The notes: a model not told the origin generated them from the sequence alone. Shown: positions 33,603 to 42,721, numbered from the stretch's first letter. The stretch is 64,000 nt of DNA from Novosphingobium resinovorum (GCF_001742225.1 NZ_CP017075.1:3378001-3442000), one strand, 5' to 3'. Made by a program: numbers and translations.

Positions 33603-33679
33603 GCCCACCCCGCTGCGACTAGGCAGCAAGCTGCCAAGTCTCGCTCCCCTCCCGCAAGCGGGAGGGGCCGGGGGTGGGC
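33603..33679. repeat. Intergenic palindromic repeat, family C (short form)
   Basis: GCCCACCCCGCTGCGACTAG at the left, GGGGTGGGC at the right, with CTCCCGCA / GCGGGAGG inside and an AGGCAGCAAGCTGCC segment also found in the copy at 61032. It separates the two DsbA-like genes. Confidence 0.7.
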
Positions 33680-33686
33680 TCGTGGA

Positions 33687-34427
33687 TCAGATATTGCCCG
33701 CGCGCTGCTGGGCCTGCTTGTCGGTGATCGCCTTGGACACCGTCGCCCAGTCGTGGCCGTCGAGAAGGTCGCCGTTGAGGGTGAAGCTGGGCGTACCCTG
33801 CAGGCCGAGCGCCTGCACTTCGCCCTGCTGGCCCTTGAGCTTGTCGAGCATCGCGGTGTTGGCGAAGCACTGGTCGGTCTGCGCGCGGCTGAGGCCCCAC
33901 GAAGCGGTCTGGTCGTAGAAGCCGAGATCGCTGGCCATGGCGCGCATGCGGGCGGGGAAATCGCCCTGATACCAGCGCTGCTGCTGTTCGCGGTTGGTCG
34001 CCTCGGCCTTGGCGAGCCATTTGTCCTGCGAGGCGAAGAAGGCGTTGTGGCGCACGAAGAAGCGCTTGGGATCGCCGCAGTTGGTCAGCATGGCCACGGT
34101 GAGGTCGATCGGGTTGCGCAGGAAGTTGGTCACCGTGACCGAGATCTGGCCCTTGGGCACCATGGTCAGGCGCAGCACCGGGTCAGCTTCCTTGTGGAAG
34201 TGGGCACAGTGCGGGCAGGTGTAGCTGACGTATTCGACCAGCTTGAGCGGCGCGTCCGGATTGCCGAGCCGGTGGCTGCCGTCGGCGGTGACGGCGGTGG
34301 CAGCGGCCCAGTTCGTCGAGGCGGCGGGCAGCCCTTTCCTGGGCGCGGTGCCCTTGGGGGCGGCGGCCATGCTGAGAACGGCGCAGGCGGCAAGCGCTAC
34401 GGCGCGAAAGACGGTCTTGGTCATCAC
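33687..34427 (-). CDS. DsbA-like thiol oxidoreductase (periplasmic)
   Basis: A 246-residue protein with a signal peptide (A-V-A-L-A-A-C-A-V-L-S-M-A-A-A) and a DsbA-type thioredoxin domain. The active site is C-P-H-C (Y-T-C-P-H-C-A-H-F) and the cis-Pro part is L-Q-G-T-P-S-F-T. It is likely to oxidise thiols in the periplasm, perhaps with the CSHC lipoprotein next door. Its start overlaps the dciA stop by 4 bases, so the two are translated together. Confidence 0.88.
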   Translation of the reverse strand: MMTKTVFRAVALAACAVLSMAAAPKGTAPRKGLPAASTNWAAATAVTADGSHRLGNPDAPLKLVEYVSYTCPHCAHFHKEADPVLRLTMVPKGQISVTVTNFLRNPIDLTVAMLTNCGDPKRFFVRHNAFFASQDKWLAKAEATNREQQQRWYQGDFPARMRAMASDLGFYDQTASWGLSRAQTDQCFANTAMLDKLKGQQGEVQALGLQGTPSFTLNGDLLDGHDWATVSKAITDKQAQQRAGNI

Positions 34428-35017
34428 TTGTCTTCCTGACTGTCAGGCTTGTTTGCACTTTGGCTTTCGGCGGCGCCCATGCTGCGTGCCAGCGATTCGA
34501 GCACCGCGCGAAGCTCCGGGTCGCCGATGTCGCGCAGCGATTCCCCAAGTTCGAACGGCACCGGTTTCAGCGAAGGCGGCGCGGACGGGCGCGGCTGCGT
34601 GGCAACCGGCGGCTTAACCTCGCCTTGCCGGATTTTCACCTTGGCTACCGCCTGGTAGCCGAAGAAGCGGTTCACCCGGTCCATGATCTCGGGGATCACG
34701 TGCTGGATCATCGGCGAATGAGCGGGCACGACGACCAGCTGGAGGATGCCGTCGCTCTTCTCTCCGGGCGGGAAACGGATCGATTCCGGCGAGCAGACGC
34801 GTGCGTGGCGGGCGCCGACGATCTCGGGCCAGCGGGACACCACGCTCGACTGCACGAAGCCGAAGCGCCGGAAGGCGGTGCGGCCGACTTCGGGCATCAG
34901 GTCCGAGATCTGCCGCGCCTGTCCGCCGCGCATACGCTCGAACTGCTTGAGGCCCGTCTTGCCCTTGGCGGGACGTGGCTTCGATTCACCGGGGGATTTG
35001 CCGCTATTCCGTTCCAT
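34424..35017 (-). CDS. DciA-like DUF721 protein
   Basis: A 197-residue protein with a DUF721 domain in the first two thirds (F-E-R-M-R-G-G-Q-A-R-Q-I, then V-V-S-R-W-P-E-I-V-G-A-R-H-A). In many bacteria this family (DciA) loads the replicative helicase, replacing DnaC. The C-terminal half is Pro-rich and less conserved. The start at 35017 is chosen over upstream codons that lie in the mutY promoter. It overlaps the DsbA-like gene and is divergent from mutY with about 29 bases between starts, so the two share a promoter region. Confidence 0.82.
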   Translation of the reverse strand: MERNSGKSPGESKPRPAKGKTGLKQFERMRGGQARQISDLMPEVGRTAFRRFGFVQSSVVSRWPEIVGARHARVCSPESIRFPPGEKSDGILQLVVVPAHSPMIQHVIPEIMDRVNRFFGYQAVAKVKIRQGEVKPPVATQPRPSAPPSLKPVPFELGESLRDIGDPELRAVLESLARSMGAAESQSANKPDSQEDK

Positions 35018-35046
35018 TGCCCGCGATCCAATGCCATAGTGGCGGC

Positions 35047-36099
35047 ATGGACGCCAGTTCGGATACTGCAATCGCGGCGATGCTGCTCGACTGGTACGAT
35101 GCGCACGCGCGCACCCTGCCGTGGCGCGCCGCACCGGGCACGCCCGCGCCCGATCCGTACCGGGTCTGGCTGTCGGAAGTGATGCTCCAGCAGACGACGG
35201 TTGCGGCGGTGAAGGACTACTTTGCCGCCTTCACTACGCGCTGGCCGACCGTGAAGGCGCTCGCGGCGGCTGCGGACGAGGAGGTCATGGCGGCATGGGC
35301 AGGGCTGGGCTACTACGCCCGCGCCCGAAACCTGCTGGCCTGCGCGCGTGAAGTGGCGCGGCTCGGGCGGTTTCCGGATACCGAGGAAGGCTTGCGCGCT
35401 CTGCCGGGACTGGGAGCTTATACCGCCGCTGCCGTCGCCGCGATCGCTTTCGGGCGGCGCGCGGTGGTCGTCGATGCCAATGTCGAGCGGGTCGTCTCGC
35501 GGCTCTTCGCGATCGAAGAGCCGCTGCCGGGTTCACGGCCCGCTATCCGCGCAAAGGCCGACACCATCACGCCGCAGCGCCGCGCGGGTGACTTTGCGCA
35601 GGCGATGATGGATCTTGGCGCCACCGTCTGTACCTCGCGCAGTCCGCGCTGCCTGCTCTGCCCGATTTCGGGGCCTTGCGAGGCACGGCGCATGGGCGAT
35701 CCCGCAAGGCTGCCGGTAAAGGCGGCAAAGAAGGCCAAGGCCGTGCGTCAGGGCCGCGCCTTCTGGATCGAGCGGGACGAAGCGGAAGTCTGGCTGGTCC
35801 GCCGTCCCGGCAGCGGCATGCTCGGCGGCATGCGGGCGCTGCCCGACGATGGCTGGGCGGCGCGTATCGACGGCTCGGGCGAGGGACCGCTTACCGGGCC
35901 ATGGGAGAGCGCGGGCAAGGTCGGCCACGTCTTCACGCACTTTGCGCTGGAACTGAACCTGGCGGTTTACCTTGGTGACGGGTTCGAGGGGCTGGAAGAT
36001 GGAGAATGGTGGCCGCTTGATCGGCTCAACGAGGCGGGGCTGCCCACGCTCTTCGCCAAGGCCGCGCGGCTCGCTCTTGCCGAGAAGGAAGACGCATGA
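35047..36099 (+). CDS. mutY: A/G-specific adenine glycosylase MutY
   Basis: A 350-residue DNA repair enzyme removing adenine paired with 8-oxoguanine. The helix-hairpin-helix is L-P-G-L-G-A-Y-T-A-A-A-V, with Glu44 (W-L-S-E-V-M-L-Q-Q-T) and Asp143 (V-V-D-A-N-V) as catalytic residues. The [4Fe-4S] cluster is held by Cys195, Cys202, Cys205 and Cys211 (CX6CX2CX5C). The C-terminal Nudix-like domain recognises 8-oxoG. Translationally coupled to the next gene by a 4-base overlap. Confidence 0.95.
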   Translation: MDASSDTAIAAMLLDWYDAHARTLPWRAAPGTPAPDPYRVWLSEVMLQQTTVAAVKDYFAAFTTRWPTVKALAAAADEEVMAAWAGLGYYARARNLLACAREVARLGRFPDTEEGLRALPGLGAYTAAAVAAIAFGRRAVVVDANVERVVSRLFAIEEPLPGSRPAIRAKADTITPQRRAGDFAQAMMDLGATVCTSRSPRCLLCPISGPCEARRMGDPARLPVKAAKKAKAVRQGRAFWIERDEAEVWLVRRPGSGMLGGMRALPDDGWAARIDGSGEGPLTGPWESAGKVGHVFTHFALELNLAVYLGDGFEGLEDGEWWPLDRLNEAGLPTLFAKAARLALAEKEDA

Positions 36100-37394
36100 T
36101 CGGTCGCCTCGAAGCCGCGCTGGACCGTCGCATGCTGCTGGGCATGGGGGCGGCTGCGGGGCTCGGGGCGATGCTGCCGCGGCTGGCGCGCGCGGCGCAG
36201 CAGCCCGAGCTTATCCCGCAGGTCCGCGCGGTCGTCGAGCGCTGGGTGGGACCGGGCAAGTTCCCCGGCATGGTCGCCTCGCTGGGCCTGCCGGGGCGCG
36301 AGCCGGAATATGTCGCGCGTGGCTCGGAAGGCTTCAACGACGCCGATCCGGTGACCGCCGACAGCCTGTTCCGCATCTATTCGATGACCAAGCCGCTCAC
36401 CGGGATGGCGGCGATGGAACTGGTGGCGCAGGGCAGGATCGGCCTCGATCAGCCCGTGGCGGACGTGCTGCCTGAATATGCGCACATGATGGTGCAGGAC
36501 GAGTACGACGGCTCGATCACCGCGCTGCACGCCGCGCTCCGGCCGATCACGATGCGGCATCTGGTCACGCATAGCTCCGGGATCGGCTACACGATCATCC
36601 AGCAGGGGCCGATCAAGGCGCTGATGGAGGACAAGGGCCTCGTCGCCGGGCAGATCAGCCGGATGAAGCTGCCCGGTCTGTTTCGGGGAGAGCCGGTCAA
36701 GGGACTGGACCTGTTCGCGCGAGGGCTGGCGCAAGTGCCGCTGGTCGCCGATCCCGGCACGCGCTGGAGCTATTCGATGGGCCTCGACCTGATGGGCCGG
36801 GTGATCGAGGTGGTCTCGGGCAGGCCGTTCGACGCCTACCTTCAGGACACGATCTTCGGCCCCGCCGGCATGACCAGCACGGGTTTCCGGGTCTCGGCCG
36901 CCGACGCCCATCGCCTCACCACCAATTACGCGGCCGTCGGCGGCGTGCTGGCGCCGATCGACGAAGGGGAGACCTCGATCTACCTCGACAAGCCGGCCTT
37001 CCCCTTCGGCGGAGCGGGTCTCGTCAGCACTCCGCGCGACTACGACCGGTTCCTGCGGATGCTGGCGCAGATGGGCATGATCGACGGTGTGCGCGTGCTG
37101 TCCGAGAGCGCGGTGCGGATGGGCACCTCCAACCTGCTCCCGCCCGGCGTCCTCGTGCCCGAGATGTTCGGCGGTCCCAGCGGCTTCGGCGCTGGAGGGC
37201 GCGTCGGGCAGGGGGCGGAGAGCGGGCTCTACGGCTGGTCGGGCGCGGCGGGCACGGTGGGCATGGTGGACATGGCCCAGGGCCTGCGCTCACAGATTTT
37301 CGTGCAGTTCATGCCGCCCAACGCCTTCGACCTCTTGCCCGAATTCCAGAAGGCCCTGAAGGCCGACGTGCTGGCGATCCTGGAGAAACACTGA
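36096..37394 (+). CDS. Serine hydrolase, class C beta-lactamase-like
   Basis: A 432-residue protein with a signal resembling a Tat leader (R-R-M-L-L-G-M-G-A-A-A-G-L-G), then the beta-lactamase/transpeptidase-like domain. The S-M-T-K motif (nucleophile Ser with Lys) is near residue 94, and Y-S-M-G is at the position of the Y-x-N motif with Met in place of the usual residue. Function could be an esterase or peptide hydrolase; I do not call it a true beta-lactamase. It overlaps mutY by 4 bases and precedes nudC by 1. Confidence 0.87.
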   Translation: MIGRLEAALDRRMLLGMGAAAGLGAMLPRLARAAQQPELIPQVRAVVERWVGPGKFPGMVASLGLPGREPEYVARGSEGFNDADPVTADSLFRIYSMTKPLTGMAAMELVAQGRIGLDQPVADVLPEYAHMMVQDEYDGSITALHAALRPITMRHLVTHSSGIGYTIIQQGPIKALMEDKGLVAGQISRMKLPGLFRGEPVKGLDLFARGLAQVPLVADPGTRWSYSMGLDLMGRVIEVVSGRPFDAYLQDTIFGPAGMTSTGFRVSAADAHRLTTNYAAVGGVLAPIDEGETSIYLDKPAFPFGGAGLVSTPRDYDRFLRMLAQMGMIDGVRVLSESAVRMGTSNLLPPGVLVPEMFGGPSGFGAGGRVGQGAESGLYGWSGAAGTVGMVDMAQGLRSQIFVQFMPPNAFDLLPEFQKALKADVLAILEKH

Positions 37395-37395
37395 C

Positions 37396-38289
37396 GTGCT
37401 GCTGACTACTCCCGCTGCCCCTATCGCATTCGGCGGATCGCCGATCGACCGCGCCGACCACGTGCGCGGCGACCCGGACGCCATCGCCGCACTGATGGGG
37501 CCGAGTGCGCGGCTGCTGAAGCTGGACGGCCTCGACCCGGTGATGACGGCGGAGGGCGGCCTCGTCTGGGGCAGCCTCGCCGATGCGGAAGGCGATGCGG
37601 AACTGGTGTTCCTCGGCCTCGAAGGGGAGCGCGGGTGTTTCGCGCAAGTGCTGCCGGGCATCCCCGCTGCCGGGGCGCCGAGCTGGAACGCGATGAACAC
37701 GCTGGAGCCGGGCGAACTCGCGGCTTACGGCGGGGCGCGGGCGCTGGTCGGCTGGCATTCGCGGCACCGCTTCTGCGCAGTCTGCGGCGCGGCCACGGTG
37801 CTGGCCAAGGGGGGCTGGCAGCGCTCCTGCACCGGTTGCGGCGCCGAGCATTTCCCGCGCGTCGATCCGGTCACGATCATGACCGTCGAGCATGACGGCA
37901 AGCTGCTGCTCGGCCGCCAGCCGCGTTTTCCGGCGCACCGCTACTCGGCGCTGGCGGGCTTCGTGGAGCCGGGCGAGACGATCGAGGAAGCCGTCGCGCG
38001 CGAAGTCTTCGAGGAAGCGGGCGTGCGCGTGCGTGACGTCGAGTATGTCGCGAGCCAGCCCTGGCCGTTCCCCTCGTCGCTGATGATCGGCTGCCACGCC
38101 TTCGCCGACGACCCGGCCATCGTCATCGACGAGACCGAACTGGAAGACGTGCGCTGGTTCACCCGCGAGGAATGCGTCGACGCGCTCGAAGCCGTGGCTG
38201 TGGGCGAGATGGGCCGCGCTTTCGGGGCGCCGCCGAAGCATGCGGTGGCGCATGTGCTGCTCAAGTGGTGGGTGGAGCGCGGGGCTTAG
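37396..38289 (+). CDS. nudC: NADH pyrophosphatase NudC
   Basis: A 297-residue Nudix hydrolase that cleaves NAD(H) and removes NAD caps from RNA in E. coli. Marks are the zinc ribbon C-A-V-C-G-A ... C-T-G-C-G-A, the Nudix box G-E-T-I-E-E-A-V-A-R-E-V-F-E-E-A-G, and the NudC-specific S-Q-P-W-P-F-P-S-S-L-M. It starts at GTG, one base after the previous stop, and the stop overlaps the convergent DUF1489 gene by 4 bases. Confidence 0.95.
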   Translation: MLLTTPAAPIAFGGSPIDRADHVRGDPDAIAALMGPSARLLKLDGLDPVMTAEGGLVWGSLADAEGDAELVFLGLEGERGCFAQVLPGIPAAGAPSWNAMNTLEPGELAAYGGARALVGWHSRHRFCAVCGAATVLAKGGWQRSCTGCGAEHFPRVDPVTIMTVEHDGKLLLGRQPRFPAHRYSALAGFVEPGETIEEAVAREVFEEAGVRVRDVEYVASQPWPFPSSLMIGCHAFADDPAIVIDETELEDVRWFTREECVDALEAVAVGEMGRAFGAPPKHAVAHVLLKWWVERGA

Positions 38290-38681
38290 ACCAGCCCCAG
38301 CTTCGCCAGTTCGCGTGCCAGCTTGGGCGGCATGGCGTCGCTCGCCGTCTCGCCTTCGGCAAGGTCGCGCGGGGCGGCTTCCTCGGTCAGATAGCGCCAG
38401 CCCTGATGCGCGCGCTTGGGCTGGGTGACGACCGGGATCAGGCGCGGTTCGAGGTGGATGTGCCAGCGGCCGTCCTCGCGCTGCGAGAACCGCACGATCG
38501 GCGACCGGCCGATCAGCGCATGCTCGAAGATCCAGTAGAGCGAGCCGCCGATCATCTCCTCATGCCGCTTGGGGAGATAACGGGTGGTCATCAGCGCCTC
38601 ATCCGGGTGGCTTTCCAGCCATGCGCGCAAGGAGGCGGGGCTTTCGGCGGAGAAGGCGATCTTGGTCATGTTGAGCGGCAT
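38286..38681 (-). CDS. DUF1489 family protein
   Basis: A 131-residue protein of the alphaproteobacterial DUF1489 family, recognised from M-T-T-R-Y-L-P-K-R-H-E-E-M-I-G-G-S-L-Y-W and the later L-E-P-R-L-I-P-V. It contains no known catalytic motif. Most members are about 140 residues. It is convergent with nudC (4-base overlap of the ends) and 80 bases upstream of mgtE on the same strand. Function unknown. Confidence 0.8.
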   Translation of the reverse strand: MPLNMTKIAFSAESPASLRAWLESHPDEALMTTRYLPKRHEEMIGGSLYWIFEHALIGRSPIVRFSQREDGRWHIHLEPRLIPVVTQPKRAHQGWRYLTEEAAPRDLAEGETASDAMPPKLARELAKLGLV

Positions 38682-38760
38682 GGGTGGGAGATAGTCGCTT
38701 ACGGTCGGGCATGAAAGATCGCCATTGCATGCGCCCTGCCCCAGCCGAAAACCGCGGGCG

Positions 38761-40194
38761 TCAGGCCAGCCCCACCACCACCGCGAGGCCGAGGAACGAG
38801 AAGAAGCCCATCGTGTCGGTCGCCGTCGTCACGAACACGGCCGAGGACACCGCCGGATCGACGTTGAACTTGTCCAGCGTCACCGGCACCAGAATGCCCA
38901 TCAGCCCCGCGACCAGGTTGTTGATGACCATCGCCGAGGCAATCACGGCGCCCAGCAGCGGGTTGGAGAAGATCAGCCACGTCCCCACGCCGATCAGCAG
39001 GCCCAGCGCGAAGCCGTTGGCCAGCGCGATGCGGAATTCGCGCAGGATCATCCTGACGGTGTTGGAATCGGTCAGCTGGTTGGTGGCGATGGCGCGCACC
39101 GCCACGGCGAGGGTCTGCGTGCCCGCGTTGCCGCCCATGCCCGAGACGATCGGCATCAGCACCGCCAGCAGCGCGAACTTCGCGATCGCCCCCTGGAACA
39201 GCCCGACGACCGAGGCCGCCAGCATTGCCGTCGCAAGGTTCACCACCAGCCATGTCAGACGCGCGCGCACGGTCAACAGAATCGGCTCGTTGATGTCGCC
39301 GTCGCCTGCACCGGAGAGCAGCAGGGCGTCCTCGCCCGCTTCTTCCTGAATGATGTGGACGATGTCGTCGACGGTGATCTGGCCGATCAGGCGGCCTGCA
39401 GGGTCCACCACCGCCGCCGAGATCAGCGCGTACTTCTGGAAGCGCAGCGCGACTTCTTCCTGATCCATGTCGGCCGGGATCAGCGTCTGGTCGCGGGCCA
39501 TGACGTCGTAGAGCGGGATGTTGCGCGGCGTGCGCAGGATCCACGAAAGCGAGCAGGTGCCGATCGGGCGGTGCATCGGATCGACGATGAACACTTCCCA
39601 GAACTCGGTCGGCAATTCGCGATGTTCGCGCAGGAAATCGATGAGATCGCCCACCGTCATCGATTCGTGGACCGCGACGAGTTCGCGGCTCATCAGACGG
39701 CCGGCGGATTCTTCGGGGTAGGACAGCGCCGACTCGATCGCGGCGCGGTCTTCCGGCTCCATCTCGGCAAGGACGGCCTGCTGGTCGGCCTCGTCGAGAT
39801 CCTCCAGCATCGCGACGGCGTCGTCGGTGTCGAGCTGTTCGGCGATCTCGGCGACGACGTCGGCCGGAAGCGCTTCCATCAGCGCCTCGCGGACCCAATC
39901 GTTCAACTCGGCAATGACTTCCGAGCCCATCAGGTCGCGGATCGCGCCGGCCAGCGTCAGGCGCTCGCGTTCGTCGAACAGCTCGAACAAGTCGGCGATG
40001 TCGGCGGGGTGGAGCCCTTCGACGAGGTCGTAGACGCGATCGGTGTCTTCATCGTCGAGCGCGTCTTTGACGCTGCGGACGAATTCGGGCTTGAGGCGGT
40101 TGTCCTCGTCCAGCGATTCGGATTCGGGCGCGTCCTGACGCACGGTGTCTTCCGTGTGGTCCATCGGGTCGTGCTTGAGGTCCGCGTCGCTCAT
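38761..40194 (-). CDS. mgtE: Magnesium transporter MgtE
   Basis: A 477-residue Mg2+ channel. An N-terminal acidic helical N domain (L-E-G-L-H-P-A-D-I-A-D-L, residues about 60-165) precedes a CBS pair (about 165-300) and five membrane helices. The latter hold the conserved P-I-V-S-G-M-G-G-N-A-G-T-Q-T (pore) and the Asp-containing segment of helix 5. The N-terminal 40 residues are very acidic and specific to this gene. It is preceded by a repeat A copy, with no riboswitch visible. Confidence 0.95.
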   Translation of the reverse strand: MSDADLKHDPMDHTEDTVRQDAPESESLDEDNRLKPEFVRSVKDALDDEDTDRVYDLVEGLHPADIADLFELFDERERLTLAGAIRDLMGSEVIAELNDWVREALMEALPADVVAEIAEQLDTDDAVAMLEDLDEADQQAVLAEMEPEDRAAIESALSYPEESAGRLMSRELVAVHESMTVGDLIDFLREHRELPTEFWEVFIVDPMHRPIGTCSLSWILRTPRNIPLYDVMARDQTLIPADMDQEEVALRFQKYALISAAVVDPAGRLIGQITVDDIVHIIQEEAGEDALLLSGAGDGDINEPILLTVRARLTWLVVNLATAMLAASVVGLFQGAIAKFALLAVLMPIVSGMGGNAGTQTLAVAVRAIATNQLTDSNTVRMILREFRIALANGFALGLLIGVGTWLIFSNPLLGAVIASAMVINNLVAGLMGILVPVTLDKFNVDPAVSSAVFVTTATDTMGFFSFLGLAVVVGLA

Positions 40195-40264
40195 GCGGGC
40201 CGGTCTACGCAGCTATCTCGCAATTGCAACAGGGCTTTGCCATGGTCACTCGGGACTGCGCGGG

Positions 40265-40357
40265 CTTCGACAAGTTCAGCCGTGACCCTTCGACAAGCTC
40301 AGGGTGAGCGGAGGTGGTGTAAACCTCCCAAACCCGCTCAGGCTGAGCCTGTCGAAG
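40265..40357. repeat. Intergenic palindromic repeat, family A (arm duplicated)
   Basis: Two tandem left arms (CTTCGACAAGTTCAG at 40265 and CTTCGACAAGCTCAGG at 40289) face a single right arm CAGGCTGAGCCTGTCGAAG ending at 40357. It lies between divergent mgtE and the cyclophilin gene. Confidence 0.8.
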
Positions 40358-40469
40358 TCCCTTCGGCATGGTGCTGGTTCACGCCCCCTCGTGACATTGC
40401 CGCGCCATCGCCTATATCGGGCGCCAAAGTTTACCGGCGCGATCGCGCCCGGCCTCATGGAGACAGGCA

Positions 40470-40940
40470 ATGGCTGACGAATTGCTCACACTCTCGCTCG
40501 ACACCGGCAACGGCGAAGGCGGCGACGTCAAGATCAAGCTGCGCCCCGACCTGGCCCCCGGCCACGTCGAGCGGATCAAGGAACTGGCCGGCGAAGGCTT
40601 CTACGATGGCGTGAAGTTCCACCGCGTGATCCCGGGCTTCATGGCGCAGGGCGGCTGCCCCAACGGCACTGGCATGGGCGGTTCGTCCAAGCCCGACCTG
40701 AAGGCCGAATTCAACGCCGAGCCGCACGTGCGCGGCGTGTGCTCGATGGCCCGCACCAGCGCGCCGCACTCGGCCAACAGCCAGTTCTTCATCGTGTTCG
40801 ACAACGCGACCTTCCTCGACAAGCAGTACACCGTCTGGGGTCAGGTCGTCGAAGGCATGGAGCACGTCGACGCGCTCCCCAAGGGCGAGCCGCCGCGCGA
40901 GCCGGGCAAGATCGTCAAGGCGACCGTCAGCGAAGGCTGA
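40470..40940 (+). CDS. Peptidylprolyl isomerase, cyclophilin type
   Basis: A 156-residue cytoplasmic cyclophilin. The core F-H-R-V-I-P-G-F-M-A-Q-G-G, N-S-Q-F-F-I-V-F and W-G-Q-V-V-E-G-M-E segments hold the active-site Arg, Phe and Gln typical of bacterial PpiB-like enzymes. It has no signal peptide. ATG at 40470 with an adequate spacing from an upstream GGAGA. A clear terminator follows, so it is monocistronic. Confidence 0.93.
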   Translation: MADELLTLSLDTGNGEGGDVKIKLRPDLAPGHVERIKELAGEGFYDGVKFHRVIPGFMAQGGCPNGTGMGGSSKPDLKAEFNAEPHVRGVCSMARTSAPHSANSQFFIVFDNATFLDKQYTVWGQVVEGMEHVDALPKGEPPREPGKIVKATVSEG

Positions 40941-40962
40941 TCGGTCCCGAAACGGAACAGTG

Positions 40963-40992
40963 AAGGGCGTTCCTGCGGGGCCGCCCTTTTCG
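40963..40992 (+). terminator. Rho-independent terminator
   Basis: AAGGGCG (40963-40969) pairs with CGCCCTT (40982-40988), followed by TTCGTTT. Ends the cyclophilin gene. Confidence 0.8.
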
Positions 40993-41056
40993 TTTGCGGA
41001 GCTTTCCCGGTTTCGGGGCGTTTTCAAGGCAACAGAACCATAACTTTGGGTGATGC

Positions 41057-42115
41057 TTGAAACGTCTCGTTCCCCTCAGCCTTTCGTGTTTCGTGCTGCT
41101 GGCCTCCTGCGGGCCGCAGACGGAACAGGCGAAGGCTCCCGCGAAGAGTTCCGACACTCTGGCTTTCGCCGATGCCCCCGGCGGCGGCGAGACCGAGGCG
41201 GCCGACAGCCTGCTGATGCGGGCGCAAGTGGCGCTCGACCGTGCTGGGTTCTCGCCCGGCGTGATCGACGGGAAGGATGGGCAGTCCTACAAGCTGGCGC
41301 TCGGCGGCTTCCAGGAAGCGCGCGGGCTTCCCCGTAGCGGACAGCTCGATCCGGCAACCCAGCAGGCCCTGTTCCCCGCACAGAACATGGCGGCGACGCG
41401 GCTGGTGGTGATCCCCGATGCTTTCGCGCGTGGGCCTTTCACGCGCAACCTGCCGACCAGAACCTCCCAGCAGGCCGGCTTCGACCATCTCGGCTACCGC
41501 TCGCTGACCGAGGCGCTGGCCGAGCGTTTCCATACCACCCCCGATACGCTGGTGGCGCTCAACGGCCACGGCACGAAAGTCGGTTCGGGCACCACGGTGC
41601 GCGTTCCCGCGATCGCCAACGTGCCCGTCGCGAAGATCGAGGGTGACGAGCGCGGCTGGTCCGACACGCTGCAGCGCCTCGGCGTCGCGGGCGATCAGCC
41701 GACAGCCGAGAAGATCGTCGTCGACAAGTCCGAGGGCACGCTGCAGGCCTTTGACAAGCAAGGTAAACTCATCGCGCAATTCCCCGTCACCACGGGCAGC
41801 GGCCATGATCCGCTCCCGCTCGGCAAGTGGGAGATCAAGGGCACCTCGCGCAATCCGGATTACCAGTACGATCCGGATCTGTTCTGGGACGCCAACAAGA
41901 ACGATACCGCAAAGCGCCTCGCCCCCGGCCCCAATGGCCCGGTCGGCGTGGTATGGGTCGATTTGTCCAAGGACCACTACGGCATCCACGGCACGCCCGA
42001 GCCCGCGAAGATCGGCCGCACCGAAAGCCATGGCTGCGTGCGCCTGACCAACTGGGACGCGGCGCGCCTTGCGCAGATGGTCCATTCGGGAACCGAAGTT
42101 CTGTTCCAGGCGTGA
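41057..42115 (+). CDS. L,D-transpeptidase lipoprotein
   Basis: A 352-residue envelope enzyme. The start at a TTG gives a lipoprotein signal (F-V-L-L-A-S-C, Cys19). It contains a peptidoglycan-binding-like segment (A-L-D-R-A-G-F-S-P-G-V-I-D-G), then a LysM-like region, and a YkuD catalytic domain. The nucleophile is in R-T-E-S-H-G-C-V-R-L-T-N, with a His in H-Y-G-I-H-G-T. It makes 3-3 cross-links in peptidoglycan or attaches proteins to it. Sits alone between two gaps. Confidence 0.87.
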   Translation: MKRLVPLSLSCFVLLASCGPQTEQAKAPAKSSDTLAFADAPGGGETEAADSLLMRAQVALDRAGFSPGVIDGKDGQSYKLALGGFQEARGLPRSGQLDPATQQALFPAQNMAATRLVVIPDAFARGPFTRNLPTRTSQQAGFDHLGYRSLTEALAERFHTTPDTLVALNGHGTKVGSGTTVRVPAIANVPVAKIEGDERGWSDTLQRLGVAGDQPTAEKIVVDKSEGTLQAFDKQGKLIAQFPVTTGSGHDPLPLGKWEIKGTSRNPDYQYDPDLFWDANKNDTAKRLAPGPNGPVGVVWVDLSKDHYGIHGTPEPAKIGRTESHGCVRLTNWDAARLAQMVHSGTEVLFQA

Positions 42116-42230
42116 AAACGGACGGGTCGAGTCCTTAACGGGGCAGGGCGAATCCGGGCCTCTTGTCCGCAAGATGCGTGGAATCTAGCCGATTGGCATT
42201 GTTTCCAAGGATACAGGGAGTCCCCCGCCC

Positions 42231-42710
42231 ATGAAGATCCGCCTGATCGCCCTCGCGGGCATCTGCGCTTTTGCCGCAAGTTCCGCCAATGCGGCGACCG
42301 TCACCGCCGAGGCCAATGTCGCCCGCTCCGAAGGCAGCTGGGGCGGCGAACTCGCCGTCGGCGTGCCGGTGATCCAGGACGGTGGTTTCGCGATCACCCC
42401 GGCCGTCGGCGCGTTCTTCCACAAGCGCGACCATGACGGGTACTACGAGGACAACTCGCAGTGCTTCCGCCGCTCCAACGACGAGCAGGTCGGCGACGGT
42501 CATTGCGATAATTCGGGCACCAAGATCTTCGGCAAGGTGGAGGCGACTTATACGCTGCCGATGTCGTTCACTCTTGGTCTCGGTGCGCGTTTCATCGGTA
42601 ACGACCTGCGCGCCTACGGCACCGCCGCGATGCCATTGGCGCCGTTCCTCTCGGGCAAGGTGAACGTCGGCGATCACTATGTCGCGGCGGGCGTGCAGGC
42701 GAAGTTCTGA
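42231..42710 (+). CDS. Secreted small beta-barrel-like hypothetical protein
   Basis: A 159-residue protein with a signal peptide (cleavage after S-S-A-N-A near residue 21), then alternating beta strands with aromatic ends and a terminal Y-V-A-A-G-V-Q-A-K-F, the C-terminal Phe typical of outer-membrane barrels. Two Cys (S-Q-C-F-R and D-G-H-C-D-N) may form a disulfide. It is too short for a big porin; a small eight-stranded barrel is possible. No family recognised. Confidence 0.7.
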   Translation: MKIRLIALAGICAFAASSANAATVTAEANVARSEGSWGGELAVGVPVIQDGGFAITPAVGAFFHKRDHDGYYEDNSQCFRRSNDEQVGDGHCDNSGTKIFGKVEATYTLPMSFTLGLGARFIGNDLRAYGTAAMPLAPFLSGKVNVGDHYVAAGVQAKF

Positions 42711-42721
42711 TATCGAGGGGG

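Noticed and set aside
36096..37394. Antibiotic resistance beta-lactamase
   Set aside because: It has S-M-T-K but Y-S-M-G in place of the Y-x-N motif of true class C enzymes, so it is better described as a serine hydrolase of unknown substrate.
38761..40264. Mg-sensing riboswitch before mgtE
   Set aside because: The 70 bases between the mgtE start and the repeat A copy are too short and show no conserved riboswitch pairing.
38725..40614. Plus-strand frame of 629 codons across mgtE
   Set aside because: Antisense to the clear MgtE; no recognisable motif and very His/Arg/Gln-rich.
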